Of a stretch of DNA of 64,000 nucleotides, positions 1-12,222 are shown in pieces. The position numbers were made by a program, and so were the translations under genes. This DNA comes from Eutypella sp. D-1. Lineage: Eukaryota > Ascomycota > Sordariomycetes > Xylariales > Diatrypaceae. Under the pieces are notes generated by a model. It was not told the DNA's origin, ran no database searches, and worked only from the letters and a program-made list of their open reading frames with translations. The stretch lies in contig JAJTTP010000009.1 of NCBI GenBank assembly GCA_023313575.1, positions 186,001-250,000 on the forward strand, given 5' to 3'. Each line of letters opens with the position of its first letter. Within the stretch, counting starts at the first letter, position 1.

Positions 1-1000
1 CGCATCAACTTTGACATTGACATTGGTCCCAGTACATACTTTTGTACCAAATTAACCGACGGGGAATCACCACCGGAAGTTCTCTTCACGTGTATTGTGT
101 GAAATCAGCACTGGAGAGCCCGTCTTTCACAAGGCAAATGGGCTCACGGAGGACCCCGACATGTCCTTCTTTGATGTCATAAAAAAGATGGAATTATGGC
201 TTGGCCCTCTCCCAAGCAGATACCGAACGGAAGCCATGACAATGATACAGCGAGCCGACGATGCATGCCGGAGGATCAACGATAAGAGTCTCGCACAATG
301 GGATGATCGTGGCCTACCGCTTCGGGGCGATTCGAAAGAGGGCAGAACTCGTAGTGGCAGGTTGTACTAACGAGCAGACGGGCCCTTGTCTCTAGAAGGC
401 AGCATGGAGAACTACATGCAAGAGATTCGTGAAGTCCAGTACGAAACTGGTTGGAATAATTACCTTCAAGAATACTTAGCATCAGAGAAGCAATTTGCTA
501 TCTGCCCGAGCTATATTGACTCCAACTCATTATCAAAGAACCCAGATGGGTATCACTCCGGTAGACCAGTGCCACCGGAAGTGCTGAACACTCCCACAAG
601 CCAACCACGGGGCTCCGCTCCAAGGTTGAGGGCGAGGACACCCACCAGGCTCGTAAAATATGCTAGCGGAGAATATCCGGATCCAAAACAGCCATGCATC
701 CATTATCCAGTTCCGCCAGAAACTGTGGTGCCGCCGGAATGGGAGGGATGCCAAGCTGAGAAGCACTGGGGCGCACCACCCAAGAGATCCCGTTTCTACC
801 GGCTCACGGACCAGGAGGTGTTCGACCTCTCGGACCTCGTCATGCAGATTATGGCATATGACCCGAAGCAACGGCCTACGATCCAGCAAGTCCTAGACCA
901 CCCGTGGTTTGCCGAAAGTCGACGGCGGGATTCGCAGGGGAGGTTGGAGTTTGCTGGAGAATCTGAGTTGAATGAGACGCAAATCCGGCTTTATGTATAG
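1..1000 (+). pseudogene. Decayed protein-kinase-like gene, C-terminal lobe, cut by the window edge
   Basis: Frame 1 from the edge to about position 86 reads like the end of a kinase catalytic core and activation segment (INFDIDIGPSTYF, then ESPPEVLF in place of the usual SPEV), then hits a stop at 100-102. The next expected block (VLCEISTGEPVFH, the part after the missing DxWSF) continues in frame 2 from about 88, so a small deletion or frameshift has removed subdomain IX. Frame 2 then runs to a stop at 368-370. This lies in a likely intron with a TACTAAC branch at 364-370 and acceptor AG at 394-395; donors at 309 or 351 both keep the frame. The last exon (396-1000) ends with a good subdomain XI (LVMQIMAYDPKQRPTIQQ) and DHPWF. 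It belongs to the same broad fungal kinase group as the gene at 14855-16019. An assembly error at the edge could also cause the break. Confidence 0.6.
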
Positions 1001-2267
1001 CCTCGCTTGTTCAAGAGACTTGCTCGCATTGTCCATTTTAGAATTTAATGAATACACTTCGAAGTGCCATGAATTGATCAAGGGGAACCTGTCGAATATG
1101 ATCGCTGGGGTTTCGGCTTATCCCGCCAGTCCAATCGAAATGCTCCCTAGATGCACGAGGTTGCGTTGCATTGAGTTGACCACATACTCTCATATGTTCC
1201 TTGATCTCTTTTTCGTGGAGATGTGCAAGGATACTCAGGTAGTCACCGCCAATTACCAATCCTGCCAAAGCTCAAAATCGTCCATGATGCGGCTTGGTGG
1301 GCTCTAGCTTTCCATGTGGAATTGGATGTACAATCACAATGCATCAGTCGCGAAATTGCGCATGGGACTATGCAGGTCTGGATACTATATGGGATTTCTA
1401 CTGATCTACCAGATCGGCGGCGAGAAAAAATGGTGTTGGTTAAGCCTAATTCTTGACAGGGGTGTCCACTGGGTAGCACGCTGACCGCCGCGCGTCAACC
1501 ACTATGGAACCCCCTATCTGCAAGCATTCCAGCGCTCCTGCGTTAGTATTTCCTCAACAGATCCTCCTGCAAGTGCGACATTGATAACGAATTTTTCTTT
1601 TCGAGAAAGTCATGATGTAGATCGTATTAGAAATGAGATATATGCAATGTCAAATGAGTTGTCCATCTCCCTTCATCACCGGGGTATAATTCTGTTTCTT
1701 AGCATTGATAGCTGACGCGGCCTTCATCACAAGCATCACCATTGCACCCTGATCGCTTTTCACAACCTCACTCAGAGACTTTATCATCGCAAGCCAAGTA
1801 GACGTACTGTGGATGAGGCGCACCAGCCTGCGCCGAGGCCGGTGCGACATTTGGCGTAGTCGTGTTCGTGAGTCTTCCCCCTCGGCCCGCCCATGTTCTC
1901 TTGACGTCAAGTCTCTTCTCGATCGCTCGAAACTCGTGACGGAACGGAACCTCATTGTTAGCATAACTCCACCACTAACAACCCCTTTTTCACCCTTGAT
2001 TCAATGGACCCGTCGCTCTCTTCTTCTTCGTCTTCTCGGTATCTCGTCTCGGTAAACGCGGCTCAACCTTGTCGACACAAACTGTGGCTGATTCAGCATA
2101 CGGCAAAATACCGGTCTCGTACATACATTGTCGTTAGAAAGTATGACATCTTCGTAGATCTCCTCGTTACGCTAGGTGGTGGTGGTATCGACTGGAGACG
2201 TTGGACCTGGGAGAGAAAGGTTAAGAAAGGTGAGAAGTCGACCCATCACGCCGACTTCGTGCTGTTT
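1001..2267. other. Intergenic region between kinase relic and MFS transporter 3' end
   Basis: No reading frame here resembles a known family or joins by plausible splice sites. The short open frames on both strands overlap each other and have no homopolymer-free conserved motif. It is the 3' flank of both neighbours. Confidence 0.5.
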
Positions 2268-4254
2268 TTAGATGGACTGCTTCCCCATGGTCTCGATCGG
2301 CAAGGCGACCATGGCCAGCAATGCAGCGAAGAAGAGACCACCCGATGCGTAGATGGGCACAACCGGGCTCGCCTGTCCACCGTATACAGCAACGATGGGG
2401 GCGCACAGGCCAGCAAGTCTGTTCAGGAAACTTCCGATACCAGAACCGGTGCCACGGTTCGGTGCCGGGAAGACCTCAGGGGTGTACGCGAAGAGCACGC
2501 CGTACATGATGTTCTGGAAGAAAGCTTCCAGACTGGAGAAGGCAAGCTGAGTATCGGGGTTCCCGCTCGTAGTGAACAAGAATAGGAAGACGCCCGACAG
2601 AGCAGTAGAGATAGCCATTGTACCCTTGCGACCGATGTACTTGATGTCAACGCTAAGATTGTCTGCTGTTAGTTATGCCTCGATTAGTGTGTGTGCTTCC
2701 CCGACTTACGTGTAGCACGCCAAGATACTGCCTGGGAGGCCAACGATACTCGTGATCGCATAGTTCCGGTAAACAATGTTGGTGGCCGTAGGCTGTTCCG
2801 AACCCGAGTTCGCCAAGTACTGCGGCAAGAAAGCGTTGAACAGGGGGTATCCCATGCCGATGGTCGTCCACGTAAACCAAATCAGGATCGTCGAGAACGC
2901 CAACCGCTTTCCACGGAACAGAGGACCGATTCGGTCGGTGGAGAACTTGTCGAGGTTGCGCTTGATGATCTCTTTAGTAGTCAACTTCTCTTCCACGCCA
3001 TTGGCTACGGCATCACCCCCGACACTGTCGAGAATTTCGGAGGTCAACCACGTCTTGGTCTTGTTCCTGAAGGCGATAGCTTGCACGACCTTGACAGCCT
3101 CGTCTTGCCTGCCGCGGGAGAGGAGGAACTTGGGTGATTCGTAGAGGTGAAAGAGGAAGAACCGGAACACGAACATAACGAACGTGAAGGCTCCGATAGT
3201 GATGACGAGGTAGCGCCAGCCCATGTTGTTCTCTTTAGAACAGCACGGTTGTTCGCCACCAGTGAGACCGCACGAAACAGATCCGGGGCCAGTCTCTGGG
3301 CAAGAGTAGTTTGGAATAAAGCCCCAAGCGACTATGAACATTGAATCAGTCCCGAGGTCCTACATAGTCCAAATAGCATTGTGGACTTACCCAGTGACGA
3401 AATCAGGTTACCCACAGGCCACCAAACCGAAAGCAATGTCTGTCGGACCGTAGATTAGCATCAGACCTCTCAAGTAAAGCAGGCCGGGTTCGTTTTCGGC
3501 GACTTACTAGTAGATTTCCGCTTGAAAAAGGCAGGAACTCTAGAAACAGAGCGCCATCTACGGGAAGGTTACCACCAATTCCCAGGCCGATACAGGCATA
3601 CAGGCCACACGCGCCGATCCAGGTCGGAGCACCGCCAGAGGCGAGACCAAAGACACCAGCCAAAAACAGAGTGCAGTTGAAGGCGAGTCTCCGGCCTATG
3701 ATGTCGGATGCTATTCCCCAGAACGAAGCGCCAATGCAGAGGCCTGTAAACAGCGCGAGTGTCGTGTAGCGGATGTTGTTGGAAGAGATACCAAACTCCG
3801 AGGCCATGGGTGGCAATGTCAGAGCGACACCCTGCAGCCAGAGACTGGTAGGAGGCGTCAATACGCCTCAATTGGCGAAACTTCTTTCAATTATTTTTGA
3901 ACGAGAACTTACTTGTCCGCAGTCCAACCAAACCCGCATAGCATGAACAACTCCCATTGATACCGGCCCATGCCAATATCCTGGATCGCCTTGTTGATAA
4001 CTTTTGATTTCCCTGTCGTCTCGATTGTTAGCCAAAGTTCCCCTGCGGATACCTCTTGGGATGCGAGGCTTCGTACGGTCATAGGCAGTGTCCACGCCGC
4101 CAGACTGGAGATCGTTGTCGACCTCCTGCTTGAGGGACTCGAGGGACAGTCCATTTTCGCCCTGGTCACCATGGTGAGCTTGCTCCAGAGGAATGAGCAC
4201 CTCGGCGACGTCGAACTTGTCCTCCTTCTTGAAAGGGTTCAAGAAGAGATGCAT
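2268..4254 (-). CDS. MFS transporter, sugar-porter/SVOP-like, six exons
   Basis: Predicted plasma-membrane solute carrier of 556 aa. Exons (minus strand): 4254-4077, 4012-3913, 3844-3508, 3439-3391, 3331-2710, 2652-2268; all introns are GT-AG (GTACGA, GTAAGT, GTAAGT, GTAAGT, GTAAGT donors) and the sum is 1671 nt. The N-terminal 80 residues are hydrophilic, then DIGMGRYQWELFMLCGFGW and LWLQGVALTLP mark TM1. The signature SDIIGRR after TM2 is near residue 138, and a second-half copy, YIGRKG, lies near residue 432 across the last exon join. The central loop is charged, as in sugar porters, and the C-terminal half keeps the PEVFPAPNRGTGSG motif typical of SVOP-like and sugar-porter families. The substrate cannot be read from sequence. 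It stands alone, with no biosynthetic genes beside it. The first intron has an alternative in-frame donor 24 nt downstream. Confidence 0.9.
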
Positions 4255-7200
4255 GGTGGCGGTTGAGGGTCGGAACTACTTGAAATTTCTTCGGGGTCCT
4301 TATCGGCAGCACATCAAGAATCCAGCCTTGTATACCAGGTATACTCAACAGGTTACGAGTAGCACGTGTCGGGAAGAGGGAGAAGTTGGGAAGACGAGGC
4401 AGGCTGGATAAGAGAACGGCGCAGTTTAATAATATCTCACACCTCAGAGAAACGCAATCTTTATACGTGGAGACGCCCAGCCGTTATTACGTACATAGAC
4501 GAGCCGGACAGGGTTTAAGGTGAAGAGGAGCACTTCAGCTGCCCAGTCAGGATATCCCGGACACCGCTAACGGATCCGATACAACATCGCGCTCCCGTTT
4601 TCCCGGCCCTGGTCCACCCCAAGTGGAGTTCCAAGGAACCGCTCTTCAGCTCCTTGACACCGCATGTGCTTGCATGTGCAGTATCGACTAGTTAGCACTG
4701 CGACGTGGAGCACCCTAAAAATGTCGGCGCGGCGGACCACTTTTCAACCCAGCATTGGGATTTTTCTGTCACGTCTCCAACGAAACACATGTCAGCATGT
4801 GTAAATATTTCCGTATTTATACCATTGATATGCATCGCAGACACAAGAAATGGGCCAGTACACGTGCTACTTTCATCACTAGGGTTTCAACTGGCCTGTT
4901 TCTTATATCAACGACTTGACATGATGTCCGTTGACAGGGCTATCGTTGACTTATTTATCTTCTGCACCTCTGCCGGCACCCTCCGTAGAACGTGACTAAA
5001 GCCCGGCGGACGGGAGAAGGACAATGCCGGATACCACAGTAGTATCAGCCCATTCTCGAATCGGATTCGTCTTAGTCCAGTTCGCTAATAAGCCAGTCAG
5101 CTCTCGGCCGGGCGCACTGTCATGGATTGGCAAGACTCGCCGAGTAAGATGAAAGGTCGTTGGTAATAACTAAATCTAGTACGCTTTCTATGGATGGAAC
5201 AGGATTGGTAGACTAGTCCAGTCATTCGTACAAAGTAAGCATTCAAGCATCCTAGCCACGAAGACACGAGGCGAATAAGAAGTAAGGCCGGAAAGGGTAT
5301 GCGACCCCACGCATAATAACAGTTCCAACCTCCGAGTCAACGGAGCCGGACCGGGGCGACAAGGCTATTCTGACCAATCCCGTGAAATCCCGAGGCGCTC
5401 AAAAATGTAAGAGGAACTTAGATATGACATCATCTCCATACGATAGGACTGAGGCACAGATGGGGGTGGATACCACTATTATAAGCCAAGGAACCAACCT
5501 ACTGCAAGGGGGGGCCATTAATGCACCGGGGACCAAAAAATTGACAAAAAAGTAAAAAAGTTTTCAATTGGGTCGCCCCTCGGTCAGACATTCACCCTTT
5601 CACGTTGCGGCTCATTGTTCGTCTAATTTGACTACCTGGCTTGCTAGCAGCCTGGTTGAAGAATTGTTTCAAGATTGAAAAAAAAAGGTGGAAAAAACAC
5701 GGAACCACCCTTAGAAAAAGTGGGCGCCTAACCGTAATTCAGTCGTCGTCCATGGTTTTGTCCAGGGTCCTTCCGCAGTGATCGACAGCACGATGTTTAA
5801 AAATGCAGTGATCCAACGGTATATGATGGGAAAGCATCGGCATCGGCAAACGCTGGTTGTTTTCCTGATAGACTGGTTTTTTTTTCACCGGATTTATTCA
5901 TCCTTCGTTCCAATGTTGATATTTGCATGTGAAAAAATGAGAGCCTCAACAAATCAGAACCGGAAACTACTAAGTAAAACCCTGCGCAACAAAGGCAGGG
6001 TTACTACCCAACTAAACTACAGAGTAACGACTAACGGGAAACTAGCAGTATAGCACCTTGGATTCATCTCGTAGCAGTAAATATGATTCGATTCAGAAGG
6101 GAAAAGTGGAAGTAATTAGCGCATATCGCGTTACCTAGCAAGATATGGCAACAGGTTGGCGATGTCTCTAGTTAGGCCATGCGGCTCTTATACTAAACTT
6201 AGACTCAGCCTTCAGCCGCACCCCACGGGCAAGTGCAAGTTAATCATTCTCCAGAATACTTATGCGGCGGCGTAGATCACTGCTTTTGCTGCATGAGGAA
6301 ATAAGTCTTGCTGCATTGGAAGGTAGGATTAAAAGTAATTTACCCATATATGCACACGTACGAGAGTGTAGATGAAGGCGGACTAATTACCCCTGTTTGT
6401 TGTTATCAAGCAATCCGTAGTTGAATATTGGTGAGTAATGAATATACATTCACTGTTTTATACTATGCTGGAGGTAAGGAACCGTACTTACACTGTCCCA
6501 ACGTAGTAAGCTTGTGTTCCCGGAAGGATCCCTGTTATATCGCCTTCCGCATATGCTGACAGAAGTGGCCCCTTTAATACGACCCGGTTCTAAAAGATGC
6601 AGTCGAGAGTCCCATGATACCGAGTACCGTCAACCCATAGGGTTCAATCTAGGACACAAGATGGTCCACTTGGTCTCTCCGATGGTAATAAGCATAACTG
6701 GTCCAGTTTTCCGTTGTCGCAATTTCGCGACCATTTATAAACAATTGTAACACAAACCTATAATAGACGATGATATGATACCAAGCTCTGCAGCGTTCCC
6801 AGTAAGAACAAAGTAGCAGGGAAGATTTTATAGATTTTCCCTTGGCTCAAACTTAGGTAGGCATACACGGCTTGGCTCGCTTAGCAACTTCCTATGTGCG
6901 GGCCGGGGTCGTTTCCGTCGTCCGAAGACATAACGGTATCCGGCCGGCCCGGATATACCTAAGCCCGGTACTAGTTAAGGGGTGATTCTGAATGATGGCA
7001 ATAATAGGGGTAGCATTTAGCACTGGCTTTTCCATAAATTGCACTGTTGCACAAGCGAAAGACTTCAAGACCAAGTATTCATTCAGTATTATGATGAGGT
7101 TGTTAGTATCATGGTGACTTCGAGCGGGTATATCCATGGAACTGCAACGTGCCCTGCAGTTTACCCGATGAATTTACCGAGTACCTTCCAGCTAGGGAAG

Positions 7201-7602
7201 TACCTATAGCCGCAGTCGTTGTTTTCTACCAGATGATTTCACTGGTGATCTGGCGGAGGCTTGTTTAAGTGGTTCCTCCTCGTCTTCATCGGCCGCAGGG
7301 ATGGAGCTGTCGTCGCTACGAGTCTTCTTGGATATGTGTCAAAGATATCGTTATAGGTGTTGCCGTTCTGGAATGAATGAGATCATGTGGTGCCGATGGC
7401 CTTCGTGGTGACGGGTCGACCGTTGGTGTCTTCGCCGAGCTCCCCTTGGAAGCGATGGAAGTCACAGAACTTACCCGAGACGCATGCCAATCCTCCAATC
7501 GCCAGATATTCCACCTTCTTAGCTGTACCACGCAACAAGACCAACCCCAGCGTTCGGGCGTTTCTGCTGCGCGGTCTGGAACACAGCGGTAGTGATGGTG
7601 CG
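4255..7602. other. Long gene-poor spacer
   Basis: This is 3.3 kb upstream of the MFS transporter. It is AT-rich in patches (5500-6500), with many stops in all frames and no domain-like peptide. The first few hundred bases above 4254 must hold the transporter promoter. A minus-strand Lys/Glu-rich stretch near 7215-7330 looks faintly coding but has no supporting exon. Nothing else can be assigned. Confidence 0.5.
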
Positions 7603-7818
7603 TGTCACGTGATAAAGGGGCAGGGCACTACCAGCGCCCTCCCCCCCTGCTCTGCAGGCTACGATAGACTAGGATTTTCTATAAGTAGGGGGGCTTCGCC
7701 CCCGTGGTCCTAATGAAGGGCCAGAGTTCAATGACTATTCGACCTCTACCTATACTATAGCGACTTCACTATGACTCTCCGGCTACTATCTTTCACTCTG
7801 TGCCCAAGATCCTTAACA
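7603..7818. mobile_element. Solo LTR, copy 1 (216 bp, TSD GTGCG)
   Basis: The element starts TGTCACGTGATAAAG and ends AGATCCTTAACA, giving the TG...CA ends of an LTR. It is flanked by a perfect 5-bp duplication GTGCG at 7598-7602 and 7819-7823. It is about 90% identical by eye to the element at 41680-41896. Inside are a TCACGTGA palindrome at 7605-7612 and a GC hairpin GGGGGCTTCGCCCCC at 7689-7703. No internal retroelement coding sequence follows, so it is a solo LTR left by LTR-LTR recombination. Confidence 0.88.
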
Positions 7819-8717
7819 GTGCGGTGGGCGCAAGGTAATGGTAAGCCCCATTATCGTTCCTGAGAGCCATCGAGACAGAATAGCTGGTAGTCTCGGAACA
7901 GCCTAAACACTGAGCATGATGATCCCACTCTCCCAGCGCCCTTAACACAATAGTACGAGATGATACATCGCCTAGGCATCGATATGACCGTCTAAAACCT
8001 GTCAATAATTCCAGGTCCATTCCATGATGCTAGTACACGCTTACCGCTCAGCAAATTATCTTTAGGAATTAGGACGGGCCTTTTTGGGCGAAGAGCGAAA
8101 TTGTGGGATCCAATTCTGGTGGATCGGATTTATTCGACGACGGCGGTTCTAGTGATGGTGGCGGTATGAGAAATCCGGATGATGTTTGATAAATCTGGGT
8201 TTTCGGACATGCTAGAAACTAGGAGCTTCGGGATTTGATCCATGGTTTAGAGGCTATTACTGATGTTCATGTGTTGGAGTGTGGAGAAGGGGGGCTTGGT
8301 CGCTTATCCGAAATAGCAGAGTATTCACGACTAGTCCGAGATCATCCTGCGATATCCTTAAGGGGTGGAGATAATAGATACAGGCCATACATGCAATCAG
8401 ATGAAATCTCCACGAATAGGAGAAGGAACTTAGATTTCCAGTCAAGGTCAGGAATGAACAAAACCCCCTAACCCCTTATTCCGAGGCTGGCTTACATCAC
8501 AGCTGGCTGCAGCTGGTGAAGGCTGACGCCGTATTCGTATCTTATGCCGTATCAACAAACTTGTCCCAACAAAACGAAACATCGTGCGTCCTACATCTTA
8601 ATTCACCGTGGAATAGTAAGAATAAGGACCAGTCATCTTCAGTCCAGTAAAACGTTTACCCAAGCCTAAGGCTATTTTCTTACCCCCCCCCCTGATATTT
8701 CTACACCTTCTCCCACA
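7819..8717. other. Spacer between solo LTR and thioesterase
   Basis: No supportable gene. A C tract lies just upstream of the thioesterase start (about 8683-8693), probably within its promoter or 5' UTR. Confidence 0.45.
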
Positions 8718-9179
8718 ATGGCCACCAACAACGAAGAGGAAATCAGGACGCACATCGAGAAGCTCGTGGAGACGCAGCTGCCCAACTCAGCGATCTACAA
8801 CTTCCTGCTGTCAGGGGTGCGCATCCGGTCGGCGACGCGGGGGAACGTGAAGGCGCGGCTGACGCTGACGCGAAACCACGTGAACTCGCGAGGAGGGATC
8901 CACGGCGCGGTGTCGGCGGCCGTCGTGGACTGGGCCGGCGGCATGGCCATCGCCACCTGGGACCTGCGTGAGAAGACCGGCGTCTCTGTTGATATCCACG
9001 TGCGCTATCTGTCCTCGGCCGCTGAGGGCGACGAGGTCGAGATCGAGGGCGTCGCGGAGAAGGTCGGTTCCTCTGTCGCCTTCACCCGCATCGTCATCTC
9101 CAAGGTCATCGACGGCGAGGCCGGGCCTGTCATCGCTAGTGGTACTCATACCAAGTATGTGAGACAGCAGGGGCGGTGA
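8718..9179 (+). CDS. Hotdog-fold thioesterase (PaaI/THEM2-like acyl-CoA thioesterase)
   Basis: Single-exon protein of 153 aa, the usual length for a PaaI/ACOT13-type hotdog enzyme. These hydrolyse acyl-CoA thioesters to acid and CoA, acting as dimers or tetramers. The hotdog signature is clear: NHVNSRGGIHGAVSAAVVDW, in which the Asn and His-Gly before the central helix and the helix Asp match the active-site region of the family. The following strands (SVDIHVRYLSSAAEGDEVEI, then a valine-rich strand) fit the domain. The C-terminus ends shortly after the last strand (GTHTKYV). The ATG at 8718 follows a purine-rich ACAATGG context. Cellular site and acyl specificity cannot be told; there is no clear organelle presequence. 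Confidence 0.85.
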   Translation: MATNNEEEIRTHIEKLVETQLPNSAIYNFLLSGVRIRSATRGNVKARLTLTRNHVNSRGGIHGAVSAAVVDWAGGMAIATWDLREKTGVSVDIHVRYLSSAAEGDEVEIEGVAEKVGSSVAFTRIVISKVIDGEAGPVIASGTHTKYVRQQGR

Positions 9180-9627
9180 GGCGTCCTGGTGGACGATTAT
9201 CGGTGGTCAGGTTGGGCGGGGAACGGGGGCCGGGGTTGCTTGAGATCGGCGCACGGGATAGACGGACATAGTGGAGTGGCGATAATCACTTTTCTGCAAC
9301 CTAGAGGGGGAAACATGGCCCCAAACTGCATTCTGCTAGAAACAAGGCATGGCATTAAACGCATAATTCTCAATCCTACTCTACTCCGCTAACTGTTGTT
9401 GACAATCAGGGTTGAAATTTCCTTCGTCCTTTTTCACACCCTTCCCATCCTCTTGTATCTCATTGCGATCTGGCATCTAGTGCCTATTAAATTCCTGGTA
9501 TCATGAGCTACCGTGACCCTCACGTGCTCTACTGATAGACCGGCTCTTGCCCCACATACAACTGACTAACTAACCTTCCCCCATCACCAGCAAACCAATT
9601 GTTTCGAGGAACCCTAAAGCGTGCGCC
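9180..9627. other. Convergent 3' spacer
   Basis: Holds the 3' ends of the thioesterase (+) and the disordered-protein gene (-). No other feature seen. Confidence 0.5.
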
Positions 9628-10833
9628 TCAGCGATACTCGCTGCGGCGATCCTTCGTGAAAGGGAAGGGCCACCGACGCGTGCCATCTCCCTCTCTATGG
9701 GAACTCTGACGGTCGCGGTCGCGGTCGCGGTCCTCACGCCGCTCTTTGTGGCCCTCATCGTAAGCATGTTCGGCCCGCGAGTGGCGGTAGCGGGAGCTGC
9801 GGTGTCGTCTCTGGGACTCGTGCTCGCCCTTGGTGTCGTGCTCATGACGGCGATCATCCTCATCTTGACGACGCACGTAAGCGTTGTACTTGGATGATCT
9901 CTTGTTGCGATATTCGTCCTCGTCATTGGGGGTGACCAGGACACGGTAGGGTCCCTGATAATAGACATAGGAGTCACGAGCCCCCTTGGATCGCGGCTCG
10001 TCCGTAACTCGAGCCTTGGTATCCTCCTTAACCACATAGTAATCCGTAGAAGGAACACGGGACACCGATGGGCGCGAAGGCGGAACATGAGATCTTCGCT
10101 GCGAGTAGTGCCTCTTGGGCTTTGAGTCGGGTTCCGTGTCACGTCGCTCGTTACCCGGTGCGTCTGTCTGCACGCTCACATCCGTGTACTCGGTGTAGTC
10201 CATACGGAAACCATGCAGGGTCTGCTCGGAAGCAGAGCGGGGATCCTGGTGCCGGTAGTGATAGCTGACACCCGGCTCGGGACGGTCAGGCTCACGCGAT
10301 GTGGCCGCGTCGTGGCCTCTTGGCTGGGTAGCTCTACTGGTAGAGGGACGATATTCGCCAGACGGGTGCTTGGAATCATCGTAGTCGCGGTAGTCATTTC
10401 CATAGCCATCTTCGTAATCGCTGGTTGAAGGTCGGATCTCAATCTTAGACAGGGCAAATTGAATGGCGTCTTCAAGATCCTTCTTCCACAATTTGGAAGA
10501 GCGCGGTCCACGATGATCGCCGTGGTCTGGCGTCCGCACAGAATTCGCACGGGAACGGCCGCTAGACCGATCACTGCCGGCAGGGGACATGAACACGATA
10601 CGCGGCGGGTTCACACCATCGCCTTCGATGATATATGGGAAGTTGAGGCTCTGACGGCGGTCCTTGCGTTGATCCTTGCCGTCGCAGTCATGATGACGCT
10701 CGCTCTCGGTTCTCTGTTTGCGATCATCATTGTATCCAACCTGAGCGTTCATTGAGTCGCTCGAGCAACGCCTTGAAGAGGGCTCTGGCTTGGGCTTCGA
10801 CTCTGCGTATCCGGAGTTGCGTTGGCTGAACAT
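9628..10833 (-). CDS. Disordered Arg/Asp/Ser/Tyr-rich protein of unknown function
   Basis: Open frame of 401 aa starting MFSQRNSGYAESKPK. It is almost wholly low-complexity and charged, with RS, RD and RE dipeptides, and ends in a strongly basic/acidic tail (EDRDRDRDRQSSHRE). Two short ordered-looking islands stand out: LNFPYIIEGDGVNPPRIVFM near residue 65 and KDLEDAIQFALSKIEI near residue 120. A third, YVYYQGPYRVLVT, lies near residue 285. Such spaced hydrophobic islands in a disordered chain suggest short binding motifs. I do not recognise the family. RNA-binding or nuclear-speckle roles are possible from composition alone. Codon usage and the uninterrupted 1.2 kb frame support a real gene. 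Confidence 0.7.
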   Translation of the reverse strand: MFSQRNSGYAESKPKPEPSSRRCSSDSMNAQVGYNDDRKQRTESERHHDCDGKDQRKDRRQSLNFPYIIEGDGVNPPRIVFMSPAGSDRSSGRSRANSVRTPDHGDHRGPRSSKLWKKDLEDAIQFALSKIEIRPSTSDYEDGYGNDYRDYDDSKHPSGEYRPSTSRATQPRGHDAATSREPDRPEPGVSYHYRHQDPRSASEQTLHGFRMDYTEYTDVSVQTDAPGNERRDTEPDSKPKRHYSQRRSHVPPSRPSVSRVPSTDYYVVKEDTKARVTDEPRSKGARDSYVYYQGPYRVLVTPNDEDEYRNKRSSKYNAYVRRQDEDDRRHEHDTKGEHESQRRHRSSRYRHSRAEHAYDEGHKERREDRDRDRDRQSSHREGDGTRRWPFPFTKDRRSEYR

Positions 10834-12222
10834 CGTAAAGAACTATGTGCAGTATTGGAGGATGATGTGGAAGGATATGACAGTTGAATGATGTATTTCT
10901 ATGTTACAGGTCATAAATAATGGGCACTGGAAGAGCAGGTTACCTTTATAGATATGTGTTCCTTAGAAAGTTTCTCCATCACATCGATCATAGTTTCGAC
11001 CACGAAAGTATACCAAATCTCTCTTTCAAGAACATAGCATTGATGCAGGCCACTGAAAGTGACACAAGAATATTCAAGATGGGCGGAGTAGATGCATGAA
11101 GGTCTTCGGAAAATACGATCATAAGGAAATCTTCACCGCTGGTCACAATGGTCCTTTGAAATATCTCAGGTAACTAAACGAATGATAGAAGTATTTCTGA
11201 ATCAGATGTTGATAAAACCCGGAGCGGTGGTAGATTGTGCGGTCTGCGAGCCTGCGACTATGCAGCTTTGAATCATATTGTCTCGCATACTATGAGGGCG
11301 GTAGGACCGTAAGAGGTGAACGGGAGCATCTTGAGAGAATATTCTAGCCTGGTTTGAAACTTCATGTTTCTGTATTCTATGGTAATGATACGAGCTCTTT
11401 ATACATCAATTGTCCTCCGCTGTTTCTCAATGCCCAAACCACTTGTCAGACTTGTCTACACCGAAATAACGGAATCGCCAAGCTCAGGATGTATAGGGAA
11501 GGCATTGAAGACTATGGCCTTCTAGCAACAAATGGGCATAGTTTTTATCTCATACTGGAAACGAGAAGCCTCCTGGGTCTTTAATCAACTTGTGTTCCCA
11601 TGTACACCCGGCAATCAGAGACTCATGTTGATCATTGAAGGGATTCAGGGGTAGGAAGAGACTAGGATGAAAATCAATGTGGCTGTGTGTTGTGGCTTGT
11701 GGCGAAGCACCGTGCGTAAAATGTGGCAGACTCTTTCAGCACCTGTGGAATTAATAATTAAATAAATTCGAATAAGCGTCGCGTCGGCCTACTCAGCCAA
11801 ATCCTAACTTTAGAACCTCCTACATTTTTAACTTTTTAACTTATGCCCGGATTCGATCAATCCAACTTTACGATAACCAATTCTTGTCGTAGCTCAAATG
11901 GTCGTTCCTCTACACGCTATAAATACGTTCTATTGGAGTGTAGCCTATGAAGTCACCTGAAGCATACCACTAGAGTGCCAGAGTGCCAGTCTGAGACTCT
12001 GAGTGGCCTGGTAGCCCAGAACCGCTGGCTATTGGCTAGTACAGGGTATTGAGCCCCAACAAACCCAATCTCTACACTTATAGTTATTGGCACGTTATAT
12101 TGGTGCTGTGGGTCCCTCACTACCAATTCCGGCCTTTCGTGTAAGGAGGTAGACGGTGGTGGAAGAGGCTATAAGGCCTGAGCTTTGAAGGGGTCGCGGC
12201 GTCTAGGAGCTTCCAACAGAGG
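10834..12222. other. Spacer between divergent genes
   Basis: This 1.4 kb lies between the starts of the disordered-protein gene (-) and the BCS1-like gene (+), so it must contain both promoters. No gene-like frame and no TACCTAGGTA site. Confidence 0.5.

Noticed and set aside
7215..7600. Possible minus-strand coding relic (Lys/Glu/Ser-rich) next to solo LTR copy 1
   Set aside because: Peptide-like pieces lie in different frames, with no splice pattern that joins them and no recognisable domain. Removing the LTR and one target duplication does not give a long frame.
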